Assembly (NCBI GenBank): GCA_017480345.1
Contig: JAFVAU010000014.1
Location: forward strand, 48,962 to 112,961
Source: Bacteroidales bacterium
GTDB taxonomy: Bacteria > Bacteroidota > Bacteroidia > Bacteroidales > UBA932
DNA: 64,000 bases
Reading direction: 5' to 3'
Shown: positions 1-8,314 of the stretch, piece by piece
How the letters are laid out: every line of letters begins with the position of its first letter
Position numbering within the stretch: the stretch's first letter is position 1
Notes under the pieces: generated by a model
The model's database searches: none
The model's input: only the letters and a program-made list of their open reading frames with translations
What the model was told of the DNA's origin: nothing
Made by a program: the position numbers and the translations under genes

Positions 1-465
1 CTCTTCGCCCAGACCATCGACGAAGCCTGCCGCTACGTGGAGGAAAACGACGTCCTCATGACCCTGGGCATCGTTCCCAAGATGGCCGATACCAACTTCG
101 GCTACATCCAGGTGAAGGAAGGGCGCAACGCCCACCTGATGGCCGGGCCGCTGCAGGTGAAGACCTTCACGGAAAAGCCTTCCCGCGAACTGGCGGAGGT
201 GTTCGTGCGCACCGGAGAGTTCTTCTGGAACAGCGGTATCTTCATCTGGAAGGCCTCCACCATCTGTGCCGAGATGGAGCAGTACCTGCCTGAGGTGACG
301 GAGCTCTTCCGTGGCTGGCAGGAGCATATCGGCGAGCGCGCCTTCGTGGAAAGCGCCTATGCGGAATGCCCCAAGGTATCCTTGGACTACGGCGTCATGG
401 AGCACACCTCCCGGGCCTGGCTTTACCCCGCCCGCTTCGGCTGGGCCGATATTGAGAGGCTGTGA
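1..465 (+). pseudogene. manC: Mannose-1-phosphate guanylyltransferase, 3'-truncated (5' end outside window)
   Basis: The first 465 bases are open in one frame and continue a gene that begins before the window. The translation matches the nucleotidyltransferase part of mannose-1-phosphate guanylyltransferase, which makes GDP-mannose in the cytoplasm: FTEKPSRE, WNSGIFIWKA and DYGVMEHT lead into FGWADI. In the family that last motif continues as FGWxDxGxW and then roughly another hundred residues. Here only ERL and a TGA follow, and no other frame restores the motif. The rplC promoter starts about 30 bases later. I infer a gene fragment left at a rearrangement breakpoint. Whether the truncated protein keeps activity cannot be seen. 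Confidence 0.8.
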
Positions 466-492
466 AAAAACCTGTTCATAAGTAACAAAAGT

Positions 493-524
493 TTTGGAAA
501 ATCAGGGAATTATCCCTATCTTTG
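493..524 (+). promoter_or_regulatory. Bacteroidetes-type promoter for the rplC operon
   Basis: TTTG at 493-496 and TATCTTTG at 517-524 are separated by 20 bases, matching the Bacteroidetes -33/-7 consensus. The predicted transcript would have a leader of about 70 bases before rplC. In most Bacteroidales rplC lies inside the str-S10 transcript, so this promoter stands in for the lost upstream genes. Confidence 0.8.
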
Positions 525-597
525 CGGTCCGCAAAAGTGTGCGGGCTGTAATTTTATACGGTTAAAGCATTTATAAACAATTAATTAACAAACACCA

Positions 598-1224
598 ATG
601 CCTGGTTTAATTGGAAAGAAAGTCGGAATGATTTCCGTCTTCGGTGCCGACGGGAAGAATATCCCGTGCACTGTCGTTGAGGCTGGTCCGTGTGTTGTCA
701 CGCAGGTTCGCACTGTAGAAACCGACGGTTACTCCGCCGTGCAGCTTGCCTATGACGAAAAGAAAGAAAAACGCACCAGCAAGGCTCTGAAGGGCCATTT
801 CGAAAAGGCTGGAACTACTCCCAAGAAGAAACTCGTGGAATTCGAGGCAGACTTCGCCGGAGAGCTCAAGCTCGGAGACACCATCACCGTGGCCGATGTC
901 TTCACGGAGGACGTCAAATTCGTTGATGTTGTCGGTACTTCTAAAGGTAAAGGTTTCCAGGGCGTCGTGAAGCGTCACGGATTCGCCGGTGTAGGCGGTG
1001 AGACCCACGGTCAGCACAACCGTCTTCGTCACCCCGGTTCCATGGGCGCAAGCTCCTGGCCTTCCCGCGTTTTCCCCGGCATGCGTATGGCAGGCCACAT
1101 GGGCGCTGAGCGTGTGAAGGTATTCAACCTGGAAGTTCTCAAGGTCATCCCCGAGAACAATCTGCTCGTTATCAAGGGTTCCGTCCCCGGAGCCAAAGGT
1201 TCTTACATTATTCTGGAGGCTTAA
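598..1224 (+). CDS. rplC: Large ribosomal subunit protein L3 (uL3)
   Basis: A 208-residue protein of normal L3 length, beginning [11 protein letters not shown] and holding the family blocks [15 protein letters not shown] and [20 protein letters not shown]3 is one of the first proteins to bind 23S rRNA and shapes the peptidyl-transferase region. The stretch [15 protein letters not shown] has Ala/Ser where E. coli L3 has the Gln methylated by PrmB. It is the first gene of its transcript here; its usual upstream neighbour rpsJ is 36 kb away on the other strand. Only 3 bases separate it from rplD. Confidence 0.98.
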   Translation: MPGLIGKKVGMISVFGADGKNIPCTVVEAGPCVVTQVRTVETDGYSAVQLAYDEKKEKRTSKALKGHFEKAGTTPKKKLVEFEADFAGELKLGDTITVADVFTEDVKFVDVVGTSKGKGFQGVVKRHGFAGVGGETHGQHNRLRHPGSMGASSWPSRVFPGMRMAGHMGAERVKVFNLEVLKVIPENNLLVIKGSVPGAKGSYIILEA

Positions 1225-1227
1225 GCT

Positions 1228-1854
1228 ATGGAACTTTCTGTATATAAGATTGACGGAACTGAATCCGGAAAGAAGGTCGTCCTTGACGAGAAGGTCTTCG
1301 GCGTACAGCCCAACGACCACGTCATCTACCTGGATGTCCTGAATTATCTCGCTGCCCAGCGTCAGGGCACTGCCAAGACCAAGGACCGCAGCGAAGTTGC
1401 CTATTCCACCAAGAAACTCGGTCGCCAGAAGGGCGGCGGCGGTGCCCGTCACGGTTCCCTGAAGGCCGGTATCTTCGTGGGTGGTGGCAATGTGTTCGGC
1501 CCCAAGCCCCGCGACTACCGCTTCAAACTCAACAAGAAGGTGAAGCAGCTGGCCCGCGTGAGCGCCCTCTCTTACAAGGCTGCCGAAGGCAAGATCGTGC
1601 TCGTGGAGCCCTTCGCCATGGACGCCCCCAAGACCAAGGAGTTCAAGAACATCCTCTCCAACATCAAGGCCGGAGACCGCAAGGTCCTCTTCGTCCTCCC
1701 GGAGAACTCCAACAATATTTTCCTGTCATCCCGCAACCTGCCTTCCGTGCAGGTGATCACCGTTGACGAGATCAATACCTACGCTATCATGAATGCCCAT
1801 TCTCTGGTGCTTGTGGACGGCGTGCAGGACATCCTCGCAGCAAGAGTAAAGTAA
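1228..1854 (+). CDS. rplD: Large ribosomal subunit protein L4 (uL4)
   Basis: 208 residues, the usual length for L4. The extended loop that reaches into the exit tunnel is recognisable from the basic/glycine segment LGRQKGGGGARHGSLKAG followed by FGPKPRDYRFKLNKK. The C-terminal Rossmann-like part has VLFVLPENSNN and a final valine-rich strand. In E. coli L4 also represses its own S10 operon through the leader RNA; nothing visible here tells whether that control exists in this organism. It sits tightly between rplC (3 bases) and rplW (13 bases). Confidence 0.98.
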   Translation: MELSVYKIDGTESGKKVVLDEKVFGVQPNDHVIYLDVLNYLAAQRQGTAKTKDRSEVAYSTKKLGRQKGGGGARHGSLKAGIFVGGGNVFGPKPRDYRFKLNKKVKQLARVSALSYKAAEGKIVLVEPFAMDAPKTKEFKNILSNIKAGDRKVLFVLPENSNNIFLSSRNLPSVQVITVDEINTYAIMNAHSLVLVDGVQDILAARVK

Positions 1855-1867
1855 AGGAGAAAGAAAA

Positions 1868-2158
1868 ATGGGTATTTTAATTAAGCCAATCGTAACCGAG
1901 AAAATGACGGCTGAGGGCGAAAAGCTCAACCGTTACGGTTTCATCGTGGACCGCAAGGCCAACAAGATTCAGATCAAGGCCGCTGTGGAGCAGATGTACG
2001 GCGTTTCCGTCGCAGACGTGAACACCCTCAATTACCACGGAAAGCGCAAGCAGCGTTACACCAAGGCCGGCCTTCTGCGCGGCCGCATGAATCACTTCAA
2101 GAAGGCTTATGTCACGCTTGCAGGTGAAGACAAGATCAATTTCTACGACAATATCTAA
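1868..2158 (+). CDS. rplW: Large ribosomal subunit protein L23 (uL23)
   Basis: 96 residues beginning MGILIKPIVTEKMTA, the L23 start, with KIQIKAAVEQMYGVSVADVNT in the middle (first 20 residues match the family core) and a basic YHGKRKQRY loop. L23 lies at the tunnel exit and docks trigger factor, SRP and SecY. A clear Shine-Dalgarno sequence (AAGGAG at 1854-1859, 8 bases before ATG) precedes it, which is uncommon in Bacteroidetes. Confidence 0.97.
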   Translation: MGILIKPIVTEKMTAEGEKLNRYGFIVDRKANKIQIKAAVEQMYGVSVADVNTLNYHGKRKQRYTKAGLLRGRMNHFKKAYVTLAGEDKINFYDNI

Positions 2159-2173
2159 GAAGGAGAATAAGTT

Positions 2174-2998
2174 ATGGCAATCAAGAAGTACAAGCCGGTA
2201 ACTCCCGGTCAGCGCAACAAAGCTATCAGCTCCTTCGATGAGATTACCGCGAAGAAGCCCTACAAACCGCTCCTCACCCCGCTCAAGAGCACGGGTGGAC
2301 GTAACAACACCGGTCAGATGACCGTGCGTTACCGTGGCGGCGGACACAAGAGAATGTACCGCCTCATTGACTTCGTGCGCAGCCGCGACGAATTCAAGGC
2401 CACCGTTCTCACCATAGAGTACGACCCTAACCGCAGCGCCCGCATCGCCCTCATTCAGTACGAAGACGGCAAGAAGAGCTACATCATCGCTCCCAACGGT
2501 CTCAAGGTGGGTCAGGTGGTGGAAAGCGGCCCTCAGGCATCCCCGGATATGGGTAACTGCCTGCCGCTGGCCAACATCCCTGTGGGTACCCTCGTACACG
2601 CTATCGAGCTCCGTCCCGGCCAGGGTGCCGCCATGGCACGTTCCGCTGGAACCTACGCCCAGCTCGCCGCCCGCGAAGGCAACTACGCCATCCTGCGCCT
2701 CCCTTCCGGAGAAACCCGTATGGTTCCCGTGGCCTGCCGCGCTACTGTAGGTACTGTTTCCAACCCGGATCATAATCTGGAATCCGACGGTAAGGCCGGA
2801 CGTACCCGTCACCAGGGCCGTCGTCCTCACAACCGTGGTGTTGTGATGAACCCTCACGATCACCCGATGGGTGGTGGTGAAGGCCGCGCCTCCGGTGGAC
2901 ATCCGCGTTCCCGTAAGGGTCTGCCTGCAAAGGGCTACAAGACCCGCAACCCGAAGGCCGTGTCCAATAAGTTCATTATTGAAAGACGTAAGAAATAA
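2174..2998 (+). CDS. rplB: Large ribosomal subunit protein L2 (uL2)
   Basis: 274 residues, full length. Family blocks seen: [19 protein letters not shown] near the N-terminus, [12 protein letters not shown] and [17 protein letters not shown] in the middle, and the C-terminal [16 protein letters not shown] that contains the conserved histidine near the peptidyl-transferase centre. L2 binds 23S rRNA and is needed for subunit joining. An AGGAG at 2161-2165 lies 8 bases before the ATG. It is followed by rpsS after 19 bases. Confidence 0.98.
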   Translation: MAIKKYKPVTPGQRNKAISSFDEITAKKPYKPLLTPLKSTGGRNNTGQMTVRYRGGGHKRMYRLIDFVRSRDEFKATVLTIEYDPNRSARIALIQYEDGKKSYIIAPNGLKVGQVVESGPQASPDMGNCLPLANIPVGTLVHAIELRPGQGAAMARSAGTYAQLAAREGNYAILRLPSGETRMVPVACRATVGTVSNPDHNLESDGKAGRTRHQGRRPHNRGVVMNPHDHPMGGGEGRASGGHPRSRKGLPAKGYKTRNPKAVSNKFIIERRKK

Positions 2999-3017
2999 CG
3001 GAATAAACTAACAGATT

Positions 3018-3290
3018 ATGAGTCGTTCACTTAAAAAAGGACCGTACATCCAGGAAGCCCTGGAGAACAGAATTCTTGCTATGAATGACGGTAGCAAGAA
3101 GAAAGAGGTTGTCAAGACTTGGTCCCGTGCCAGCATGATTTCCCCTGACTTTGTCGGCCACACCATCGCCGTCCACAACGGCAACAAGTTTGTTCCGGTA
3201 TACGTTACTGAGAATATGGTAGGTCACAAGCTCGGTGAGTTTGCTCCCACGAGAACTTTCAGAGGCCACGCAGGCAACAATAAGAAATAA
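3018..3290 (+). CDS. rpsS: Small ribosomal subunit protein S19 (uS19)
   Basis: 90 residues, starting [15 protein letters not shown] and ending in the family block [21 protein letters not shown]19 sits in the head of the 30S subunit and pairs with S13 near the A site. Spacing of 19 bases on both sides keeps the usual rplB-rpsS-rplV order. Confidence 0.97.
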   Translation: MSRSLKKGPYIQEALENRILAMNDGSKKKEVVKTWSRASMISPDFVGHTIAVHNGNKFVPVYVTENMVGHKLGEFAPTRTFRGHAGNNKK

Positions 3291-3309
3291 TGTTTAAAGG
3301 ATTGACATT

Positions 3310-3723
3310 ATGGGAAAGAGAAAAAGACTGATGGCCGAGCGCCTGAAAGAGACCAAGAAGCAGACCGCTATCGCAAAACTTAACGACGTTCCTACCTCCC
3401 CGCAGAAAATGCGCCTGGTGGCAGACACCGTCCGTGGAGTGGAAGTAAACCACGCCCTGGATCTTCTGCACTACTCCAAGAGGGACGCTTCCGCATACCT
3501 GGAGAAACTTCTCAAGAGCGCCATCGCCAACTGGGAAGCCAAGAACCCGGAGCAGACCAAGGAACTGGAATCCGGCAACGTGATTGTCAAGACCATCATG
3601 GTAGACGAAGGCCGTACGCTCAAGCGCATCCGTCCCTGCCCGCAGGGCCGCGCCGGACGTATCCGCAAGCGTTCCAACCACGTTACCATCATCCTGGACA
3701 CCAAAAAAGCAGTGGAGGAATAA
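3310..3723 (+). CDS. rplV: Large ribosomal subunit protein L22 (uL22)
   Basis: 137 residues. After a basic N-terminal lead ([14 protein letters not shown]) comes the L22 globular part with [15 protein letters not shown], then the long beta-hairpin that lines the exit tunnel, identified by [22 protein letters not shown]. Mutations in that hairpin give macrolide resistance in other bacteria; the hairpin here looks complete. The gene ends 3 bases before rpsC. Confidence 0.97.
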   Translation: MGKRKRLMAERLKETKKQTAIAKLNDVPTSPQKMRLVADTVRGVEVNHALDLLHYSKRDASAYLEKLLKSAIANWEAKNPEQTKELESGNVIVKTIMVDEGRTLKRIRPCPQGRAGRIRKRSNHVTIILDTKKAVEE

Positions 3724-3726
3724 ACT

Positions 3727-4491
3727 ATGGGACAGAAAACCAATCCAATCAGCAACCGTATCGGTATCACCCGTGGTTGGGACTCCAACTGGGTAGGCGG
3801 TAACTACGCCGAGAAGATCGCCGAAGACTACGAGATCCGCAAATACCTGGGAAGCCGTCTGGCCAAGGCCAGCCTCTCCCGCATCATCATCGAGCGCACC
3901 CTGAAGCTCATCACCGTCACCATCCACGCTGCCCGTCCGGGTGTGATCATCGGCAAAGGTGGTCAGGAAGTGGACAAACTGAAGGAAGAGCTCAAGAAGG
4001 TGACCAGCAAGGATGTTCAGATCAACATCTTTGAGGTAAAGCGCCCCGAGGTTGACGCCACCATCGTGGCCGATTCCATCGCCCGCCAGATCGAAGGCCG
4101 CGTGAGCTATCGCCGCGCCATCAAGATGGCCATCGCCACCGCCATGCGCGTGGGTGCCGAAGGCATCAAGGTCCAGATCAGCGGCCGTGTAGGCGGCGCC
4201 GAAATCGCCCGCTCCGAGATGTTCAAGGAAGGCCGCACCCCGCTGCACACCTTCCGTGCAGACATCGACTACGCCCTCGCAGTGGCTCACACCCAGATGG
4301 GTACCATGGGTATCAAGGTGTGGATCTGCAACGGCGAGAAGTACGGCAAGCAGGACCTGAGCCCCAACGCCGGCTTCGCTGCCAATTCCGCCGCCCCCGG
4401 CGCCGGTCGCCGTGAAGGCGGTCGTGACCGCGGAGAGCGTCGCGGAGGCCGTGGCGGCCGTCGCGAAGGCGGACGCGGAGAGCGCCGATAA
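3727..4491 (+). CDS. rpsC: Small ribosomal subunit protein S3 (uS3) with an RGG-rich tail
   Basis: 254 residues. The start [13 protein letters not shown] and the KH RNA-binding motif [18 protein letters not shown] (about residues 77-94) are typical of S3. The conserved fold ends at about residue 215 ([11 protein letters not shown]). The remaining residues form a low-complexity tail of Arg, Gly and Glu with repeated RRGG/GGRR units, longer than the E. coli protein (233 aa). S3 forms part of the mRNA entry helicase site. It is the last gene of this ribosomal segment: a terminator follows directly, and the expected next gene, rplP, is 10 kb away. Confidence 0.97.
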   Translation: MGQKTNPISNRIGITRGWDSNWVGGNYAEKIAEDYEIRKYLGSRLAKASLSRIIIERTLKLITVTIHAARPGVIIGKGGQEVDKLKEELKKVTSKDVQINIFEVKRPEVDATIVADSIARQIEGRVSYRRAIKMAIATAMRVGAEGIKVQISGRVGGAEIARSEMFKEGRTPLHTFRADIDYALAVAHTQMGTMGIKVWICNGEKYGKQDLSPNAGFAANSAAPGAGRREGGRDRGERRGGRGGRREGGRGERR

Positions 4492-4512
4492 GCGATTGCG
4501 CAATATTTTAGG

Positions 4513-4541
4513 AAAAGCGACCGAATTATCGGCCGCTTTTT
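4513..4541 (+). terminator. Intrinsic terminator after rpsC
   Basis: AGCGACCGA (4516-4524), loop ATTA, TCGGCCGCT (4529-4537) form a 9-base stem with one A/C mismatch, extended by AAA before and followed by T residues to 4541. It ends the first ribosomal segment and lies just ahead of the next gene's -7 element. Confidence 0.75.
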
Positions 4542-4543
4542 CT

Positions 4544-4551
4544 TATCTTTG
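4544..4551 (+). promoter_or_regulatory. Promoter -7 element for the TlpA-like gene
   Basis: TATCTTTG matches the -7 consensus exactly. No clean TTTG lies 19-20 bases upstream, because that position is inside the terminator stem, so the promoter call rests on the -7 box and its position 26 bases before the ATG. Confidence 0.5.
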
Positions 4552-4577
4552 CAATTCGGAAACAAACAACGAACTGT

Positions 4578-5375
4578 ATGAAAAAGAATTTATTGCTGAT
4601 GGCCGCCGTGGTGCTGGCCTGCATGGTTAGCTGCAAAGGCAAGACCGAAGAAAAGAAACTGGCCGAGTTCAATGAGTGGAACCAGACCTTCGTAGAGAAT
4701 TACCGCGCCCGTCTGGTGGCCCTTCAGGACGATGCCGAGGCCGCCGAGGCCTTTGCGGATTCCGCCTACAACGCCTATCTGGACTACAACAAGAAGGCCC
4801 TTAAGGAGAACCTGAACAATGCCGTGGGCGTAGCCGCCCTCAAGGAAGTCTACTCCGACCTGGAGGACGACGAACTGGAGAAAATCCTTGGCAAGTTCAC
4901 CGCTCCTCTCACCGGTCAGGATTCCGCTTTCGTGGCCAGCCTGAAGGAAGGCGTACAGTCCCGCAAGGGCACGGCCGAGGGCCAAATGTTCACGGACTTC
5001 GAGATTGACGGCGTCAAGTTCTCCGACTTCGTGGGCAAGGGCAAATACGTGATAGTGGACTTCTGGGCCTCCTGGTGCGGCCCCTGCCGCCGCGAGATGC
5101 CCAACCTCCGCGCCGTGTACGAGGAGTTCAAGGGTGACAACTTCGACATGCTCTCCGTGGCCGTCTGGGACAAGCTGGAAGACACCATCAAGGCTGCCGA
5201 GGAAGAGAACATCACCTGGAACCAGATCCAGAACGCCCAGCGCGTTCCCACCGACATCTACGGCATCGAAGGCATTCCGCACATCATCCTCTTCGGCCCC
5301 GACGGCACCATCGTCAAGCGTGGCCTCCGCGGTGAGGAAATCCGCAAGGCTGTGGCTGAAGCTCTGGGCAAGTAA
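4578..5375 (+). CDS. TlpA-family thioredoxin-like lipoprotein
   Basis: 265 residues. A lipoprotein signal peptide ends at Cys19 (MVSC box). Residues 20-130 form a charged, helical N-terminal region without a family I recognise. From about residue 135 there is a thioredoxin fold with VDFWASWCGPCRREMPNL; the redox pair is Cys167 and Cys170. Such TlpA/ResA-type proteins reduce or isomerise disulfides outside the cytoplasm and are abundant in Bacteroidetes. A conserved cis-proline segment (IEGIPHIILFGPDG) is present. Its stop codon abuts the uvrC start, so the two are probably co-transcribed, although no functional link is evident. Confidence 0.85.
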   Translation: MKKNLLLMAAVVLACMVSCKGKTEEKKLAEFNEWNQTFVENYRARLVALQDDAEAAEAFADSAYNAYLDYNKKALKENLNNAVGVAALKEVYSDLEDDELEKILGKFTAPLTGQDSAFVASLKEGVQSRKGTAEGQMFTDFEIDGVKFSDFVGKGKYVIVDFWASWCGPCRREMPNLRAVYEEFKGDNFDMLSVAVWDKLEDTIKAAEEENITWNQIQNAQRVPTDIYGIEGIPHIILFGPDGTIVKRGLRGEEIRKAVAEALGK

Positions 5376-7169
5376 TTGACCGTCAGAGAGAAAATAGCCT
5401 TATTCCCCCATTCCCCCGGCGTCTACAGATACTATGACGCCGAGGGAAAGGTTATTTATGTGGGCAAGGCCAAGGACCTCCACAAGCGGGTAGCGCAGTA
5501 TTTTGTGCCGCCGGAGCGCCTGAACACCAAAACCCGCATCCTGGTTTCCAAGATTGCCGACGCCCAGTTCTCCGTGGTGGATTCCGAGGCCGATGCCCTC
5601 CTGCTGGAGAACAACCTCATCAAGCAGTACAAGCCCAAGTACAACATCCTCCTCAAAGACTCCAAGACCTACCCCTGGATCTGTGTCACCGGAGAGGAGT
5701 TCCCCCGGGTGTTCATCACCCGGCGCATCGAGAAGGGCAAGGGAAACCGGTACTTCGGCCCGTACAGCAGCGTGATGCATGCGCGGAACCTGGTGGATTT
5801 CTTTGACGAGACCTACAAGCTGCGCACCTGCTCCCTCAAAATCACTTCCGACGCCATCCTGAGGGGGAAATATCGGCCCTGCCTCAAATTCCATATCGGG
5901 AAATGCGACGCCCCCTGCGTGGGAAAGATTTCCAAGGAGGAGTACGGCGGCTATATAGAGGAAATCGTGCACATCCTGAGCGGACGCGGCTCCGAGGTTA
6001 TCCGGCATTACAAGGCCCTCATGGCCGATGCCGCCGAGCGCCTGGCCTTCGAGGAGGCCCAGGCCTACAAGGACAAGCTCCGCACCCTGGAGAAGCACTA
6101 CTCCAAGAGCATCATCACCCAGGCCTCCGACATTGAGGCCGATGTCTTCACCTTGGTCTTCGATGGCACCGAGGCCTTCGGCAACTTCCTCCGTATCCGG
6201 GGCGGCGCCATCGTGCAAAGCCTGAACCTGGGCTTCAAGAGTCAGATTGAAGAGGAGCAGGCCTCTGTCCTTTCCACCTTTATCGGCGAAATTGAAGACA
6301 AGTTTGGGGAACTCTCCAAGGAGGTGATCGTGCCCTTCCTGCCGGACGTGGAGATTGAAGGGGTGGAATTCCGGATTCCCCAGCGGGGAGACAAGCTGTC
6401 CCTGCTGGAATTAAGCGCCAAAAACGCCAAGGAATTCCACTTTAACAGCATCAAACAGCGGGAACACACAGACCCGGACGCCTTCCGCATGAGCGTGATG
6501 ACGGAGCTGCAGAAAGCCCTGGGCATGAGTGTGCTGCCCCGCCACATGGAGTGCTTCGACAACTCCAACGTGCAGGGCACCAACCCGGTGGCCAGCTGCG
6601 TGGTTTTCCGTGACGCAGAGCCCTCCAAGGCGGACTACAGGCGTTTCAAGATCAAGACGGTGGTGGGCGCCAACGACTTCGCCTCCATGAAGGAAGTGGT
6701 GAACCGGCGCTATTCCCGCATGCAGGAAGAGGCTCCGGACGATCTCCCGCAGCTCATTGTCATCGACGGTGGCAAGGGGCAGCTGGAGTTTGCCCATCAG
6801 GCTTTGGCGGAGCTGGGCATCTTGGACCGCGTCACCGTGGTGGGCCTGGCCAAGCGACTGGAAGAAGTGATCCGGGTGGGAGATCCTTACCCGCTGTTCA
6901 TAGACCGTAATTCGCAGGCCCTGAAGGTGCTGCAGCATATCCGGGACGAAGCCCACCGCTTCGGCATCACCTTCCACCGCAACCTCCGCTCCAAGGCCGC
7001 CATCCAGAGCGCCCTCAGGGAAATCAAGGGCGTGGGAGAGAAGACGGAACAGCGCCTGCTGATGCACTACGGCTCTGTAGCCCGCATTGCCGCCGCGCCC
7101 CTGGAGGAGCTCAGCGCCCTGGTGGGGGCGGATTTGGCGGTGCGCATCCATGATTATTTGAACGTATGA
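5376..7169 (+). CDS. uvrC: UvrABC excinuclease subunit C
   Basis: 597 residues, normal UvrC length. The order is: GIY-YIG nuclease domain (residues about 10-95, with GVYRYYDAEGKVIYVGKAK), a cysteine-containing linker (CLKFHIGKCDAPCVG), the UVR motif binding UvrB (about 210-240), the RNase H-like 5' nuclease domain with CFDNSNVQG and LIVIDGGKGQL carrying the acidic residues, and C-terminal helix-hairpin-helix repeats (EIKGVGEKTEQRLL). UvrC makes both incisions in nucleotide excision repair. The only sensible start is TTG at 5376, immediately after the TAA of the preceding gene, pointing to translational coupling. The end overlaps pnuC by 4 bases (ATGA). Confidence 0.96.
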   Translation: MTVREKIALFPHSPGVYRYYDAEGKVIYVGKAKDLHKRVAQYFVPPERLNTKTRILVSKIADAQFSVVDSEADALLLENNLIKQYKPKYNILLKDSKTYPWICVTGEEFPRVFITRRIEKGKGNRYFGPYSSVMHARNLVDFFDETYKLRTCSLKITSDAILRGKYRPCLKFHIGKCDAPCVGKISKEEYGGYIEEIVHILSGRGSEVIRHYKALMADAAERLAFEEAQAYKDKLRTLEKHYSKSIITQASDIEADVFTLVFDGTEAFGNFLRIRGGAIVQSLNLGFKSQIEEEQASVLSTFIGEIEDKFGELSKEVIVPFLPDVEIEGVEFRIPQRGDKLSLLELSAKNAKEFHFNSIKQREHTDPDAFRMSVMTELQKALGMSVLPRHMECFDNSNVQGTNPVASCVVFRDAEPSKADYRRFKIKTVVGANDFASMKEVVNRRYSRMQEEAPDDLPQLIVIDGGKGQLEFAHQALAELGILDRVTVVGLAKRLEEVIRVGDPYPLFIDRNSQALKVLQHIRDEAHRFGITFHRNLRSKAAIQSALREIKGVGEKTEQRLLMHYGSVARIAAAPLEELSALVGADLAVRIHDYLNV

Positions 7170-7894
7170 CAGAGAAACAGTTCAACAAGTATTTCAATGC
7201 GTTCATCCTGATAGGGATGACGGTGGTCACCTGCATTGTGACGGCCATCAAGTTGGGCGGGGCGGGTGACGGAGAGCATCTGTGGCTGCTGCTGAGCGCC
7301 TTCGGCTCCCTCATGGGGGTGCTGGCCACGGTTTCATCGGCCAACGGATGGATTATTACCTTCCTGTTCGGCTTTCTGGATGTGAGCATCTACGGCTTCG
7401 CATGCTGGATGAACTGGCGGGAGGGCGGCTCCGGCCTGGGCAATGCGCTGCTGCACTTTGCCTACTTCGTGCCCATGCAGCTGGTGGGTTTCCTGCAGTG
7501 GAAGCGGCGGGGCGCCAAGGCTTCCCACCAGGTGAAGGCCCGCCGGCTGAGTCCCGCCATGCGCTGGGCCTGGCTGGGCATCTCTCTGGTTGCCACGGTG
7601 CTCCTTTACCTCGTTATCGCCCGCTTTGACCGTTCCGCCGCCACGGGCTTCCTGAAGGTGGCCGTAGTTCTGGATGTGATTCCGCTGGTGTGCAATATCA
7701 TCGGCCAGCTTCTCATGTCCACCGCCTATATGGAGCAATGGATATTCTGGATGGCGGTGAACGTGTTCTCCATCGCCCTGTGGATGAATTCAGACCAATC
7801 CTTCGCCCCCGTCTACATTGTCAAATACAGCTTCTACCTGATCAACTCCATTAACGGACTCCGGATTTGGAGCCGGCTAAGCAAGGAGGCGTAG
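7166..7894 (+). CDS. pnuC: Nicotinamide mononucleotide/riboside transporter PnuC
   Basis: 242 residues with about seven membrane segments and family features YFVPMQLVGFLQW and YMEQWIFWMAVNVFSIALW, the latter being the signature of PnuC. The family imports nicotinamide riboside for NAD synthesis, usually by facilitated diffusion with trapping by a kinase. A short basic loop (KRRGAKASHQVKARR) divides the two halves. The start overlaps the uvrC stop. No partner kinase gene (nadR-like) is visible next to it. Confidence 0.9.
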   Translation: MTEKQFNKYFNAFILIGMTVVTCIVTAIKLGGAGDGEHLWLLLSAFGSLMGVLATVSSANGWIITFLFGFLDVSIYGFACWMNWREGGSGLGNALLHFAYFVPMQLVGFLQWKRRGAKASHQVKARRLSPAMRWAWLGISLVATVLLYLVIARFDRSAATGFLKVAVVLDVIPLVCNIIGQLLMSTAYMEQWIFWMAVNVFSIALWMNSDQSFAPVYIVKYSFYLINSINGLRIWSRLSKEA

Positions 7895-7929
7895 TTTTGC
7901 TTAAAATATGGTATTTCAGAATTTTTTAC

Positions 7930-7937
7930 TATATTTG
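7930..7937 (+). promoter_or_regulatory. Promoter -7 element for acpP
   Basis: TATATTTG fits TAnnTTTG. The best TTTG (7896-7899) is 30 bases upstream, too far for the usual spacing, so the -33 half is weak or absent. The leader to the acpP ATG would be about 55 bases and is A-rich. Confidence 0.5.
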
Positions 7938-7998
7938 CACATTATTTGCTTTGAAGAGAAAGTAAAAACGTAAACAATAAACTTTAAACCTATCTGTT

Positions 7999-8241
7999 AT
8001 GACTAAGGAAGAAATCGTAAAGCAGGTCAAGGATATCATCGTTGACAAGCTTGGTGTCGAGGAAAGCGCTGTCACTGAAAGTGCAAGCTTCACCAACGAC
8101 CTCGGTGCCGATTCCCTGGACACCGTAGAACTGCTCATGGAATTCGAGCGCGTTTTCGGTATCAAGATTCCTGATGAGGAAACCAGCGGTATCGCCACTG
8201 TGGGCGACGCCATCAACAAGGTAGCCGAGAAGATTGGCTAA
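7999..8241 (+). CDS. acpP: Acyl carrier protein
   Basis: 80 residues, acidic, with the phosphopantetheine site DSLDTVEL; the modified serine is Ser39. ACP carries growing acyl chains for fatty acid and lipid A synthesis in the cytoplasm. In many Bacteroidales acpP is followed by fabF; here a terminator and a converging gene follow directly, so acpP is transcribed alone. Confidence 0.97.
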   Translation: MTKEEIVKQVKDIIVDKLGVEESAVTESASFTNDLGADSLDTVELLMEFERVFGIKIPDEETSGIATVGDAINKVAEKIG

Positions 8242-8263
8242 TCCCCCGTGTTGAAAAACAATA

Positions 8264-8300
8264 ACGGCCCTCAACCGAAAGGTTGGGGGCCGTACTTTTT
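8264..8300. terminator. Bidirectional terminator between acpP and the DUF4270 gene
   Basis: ACGGCCCTCAACC (8264-8276), loop GAAA, GGTTGGGGGCCGT (8281-8293) form a 13-base stem with one G-T pair and a stable GNRA-type loop. T residues follow on the plus strand; on the minus strand a short T stretch follows less closely. It serves acpP and probably also the converging minus-strand operon. Confidence 0.85.
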
Positions 8301-8314
8301 ATCGGGGCCGATTC

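Noticed and set aside
1877-2902. 341-codon minus-strand frame
   Set aside because: Antisense to rplW and rplB, same cause.
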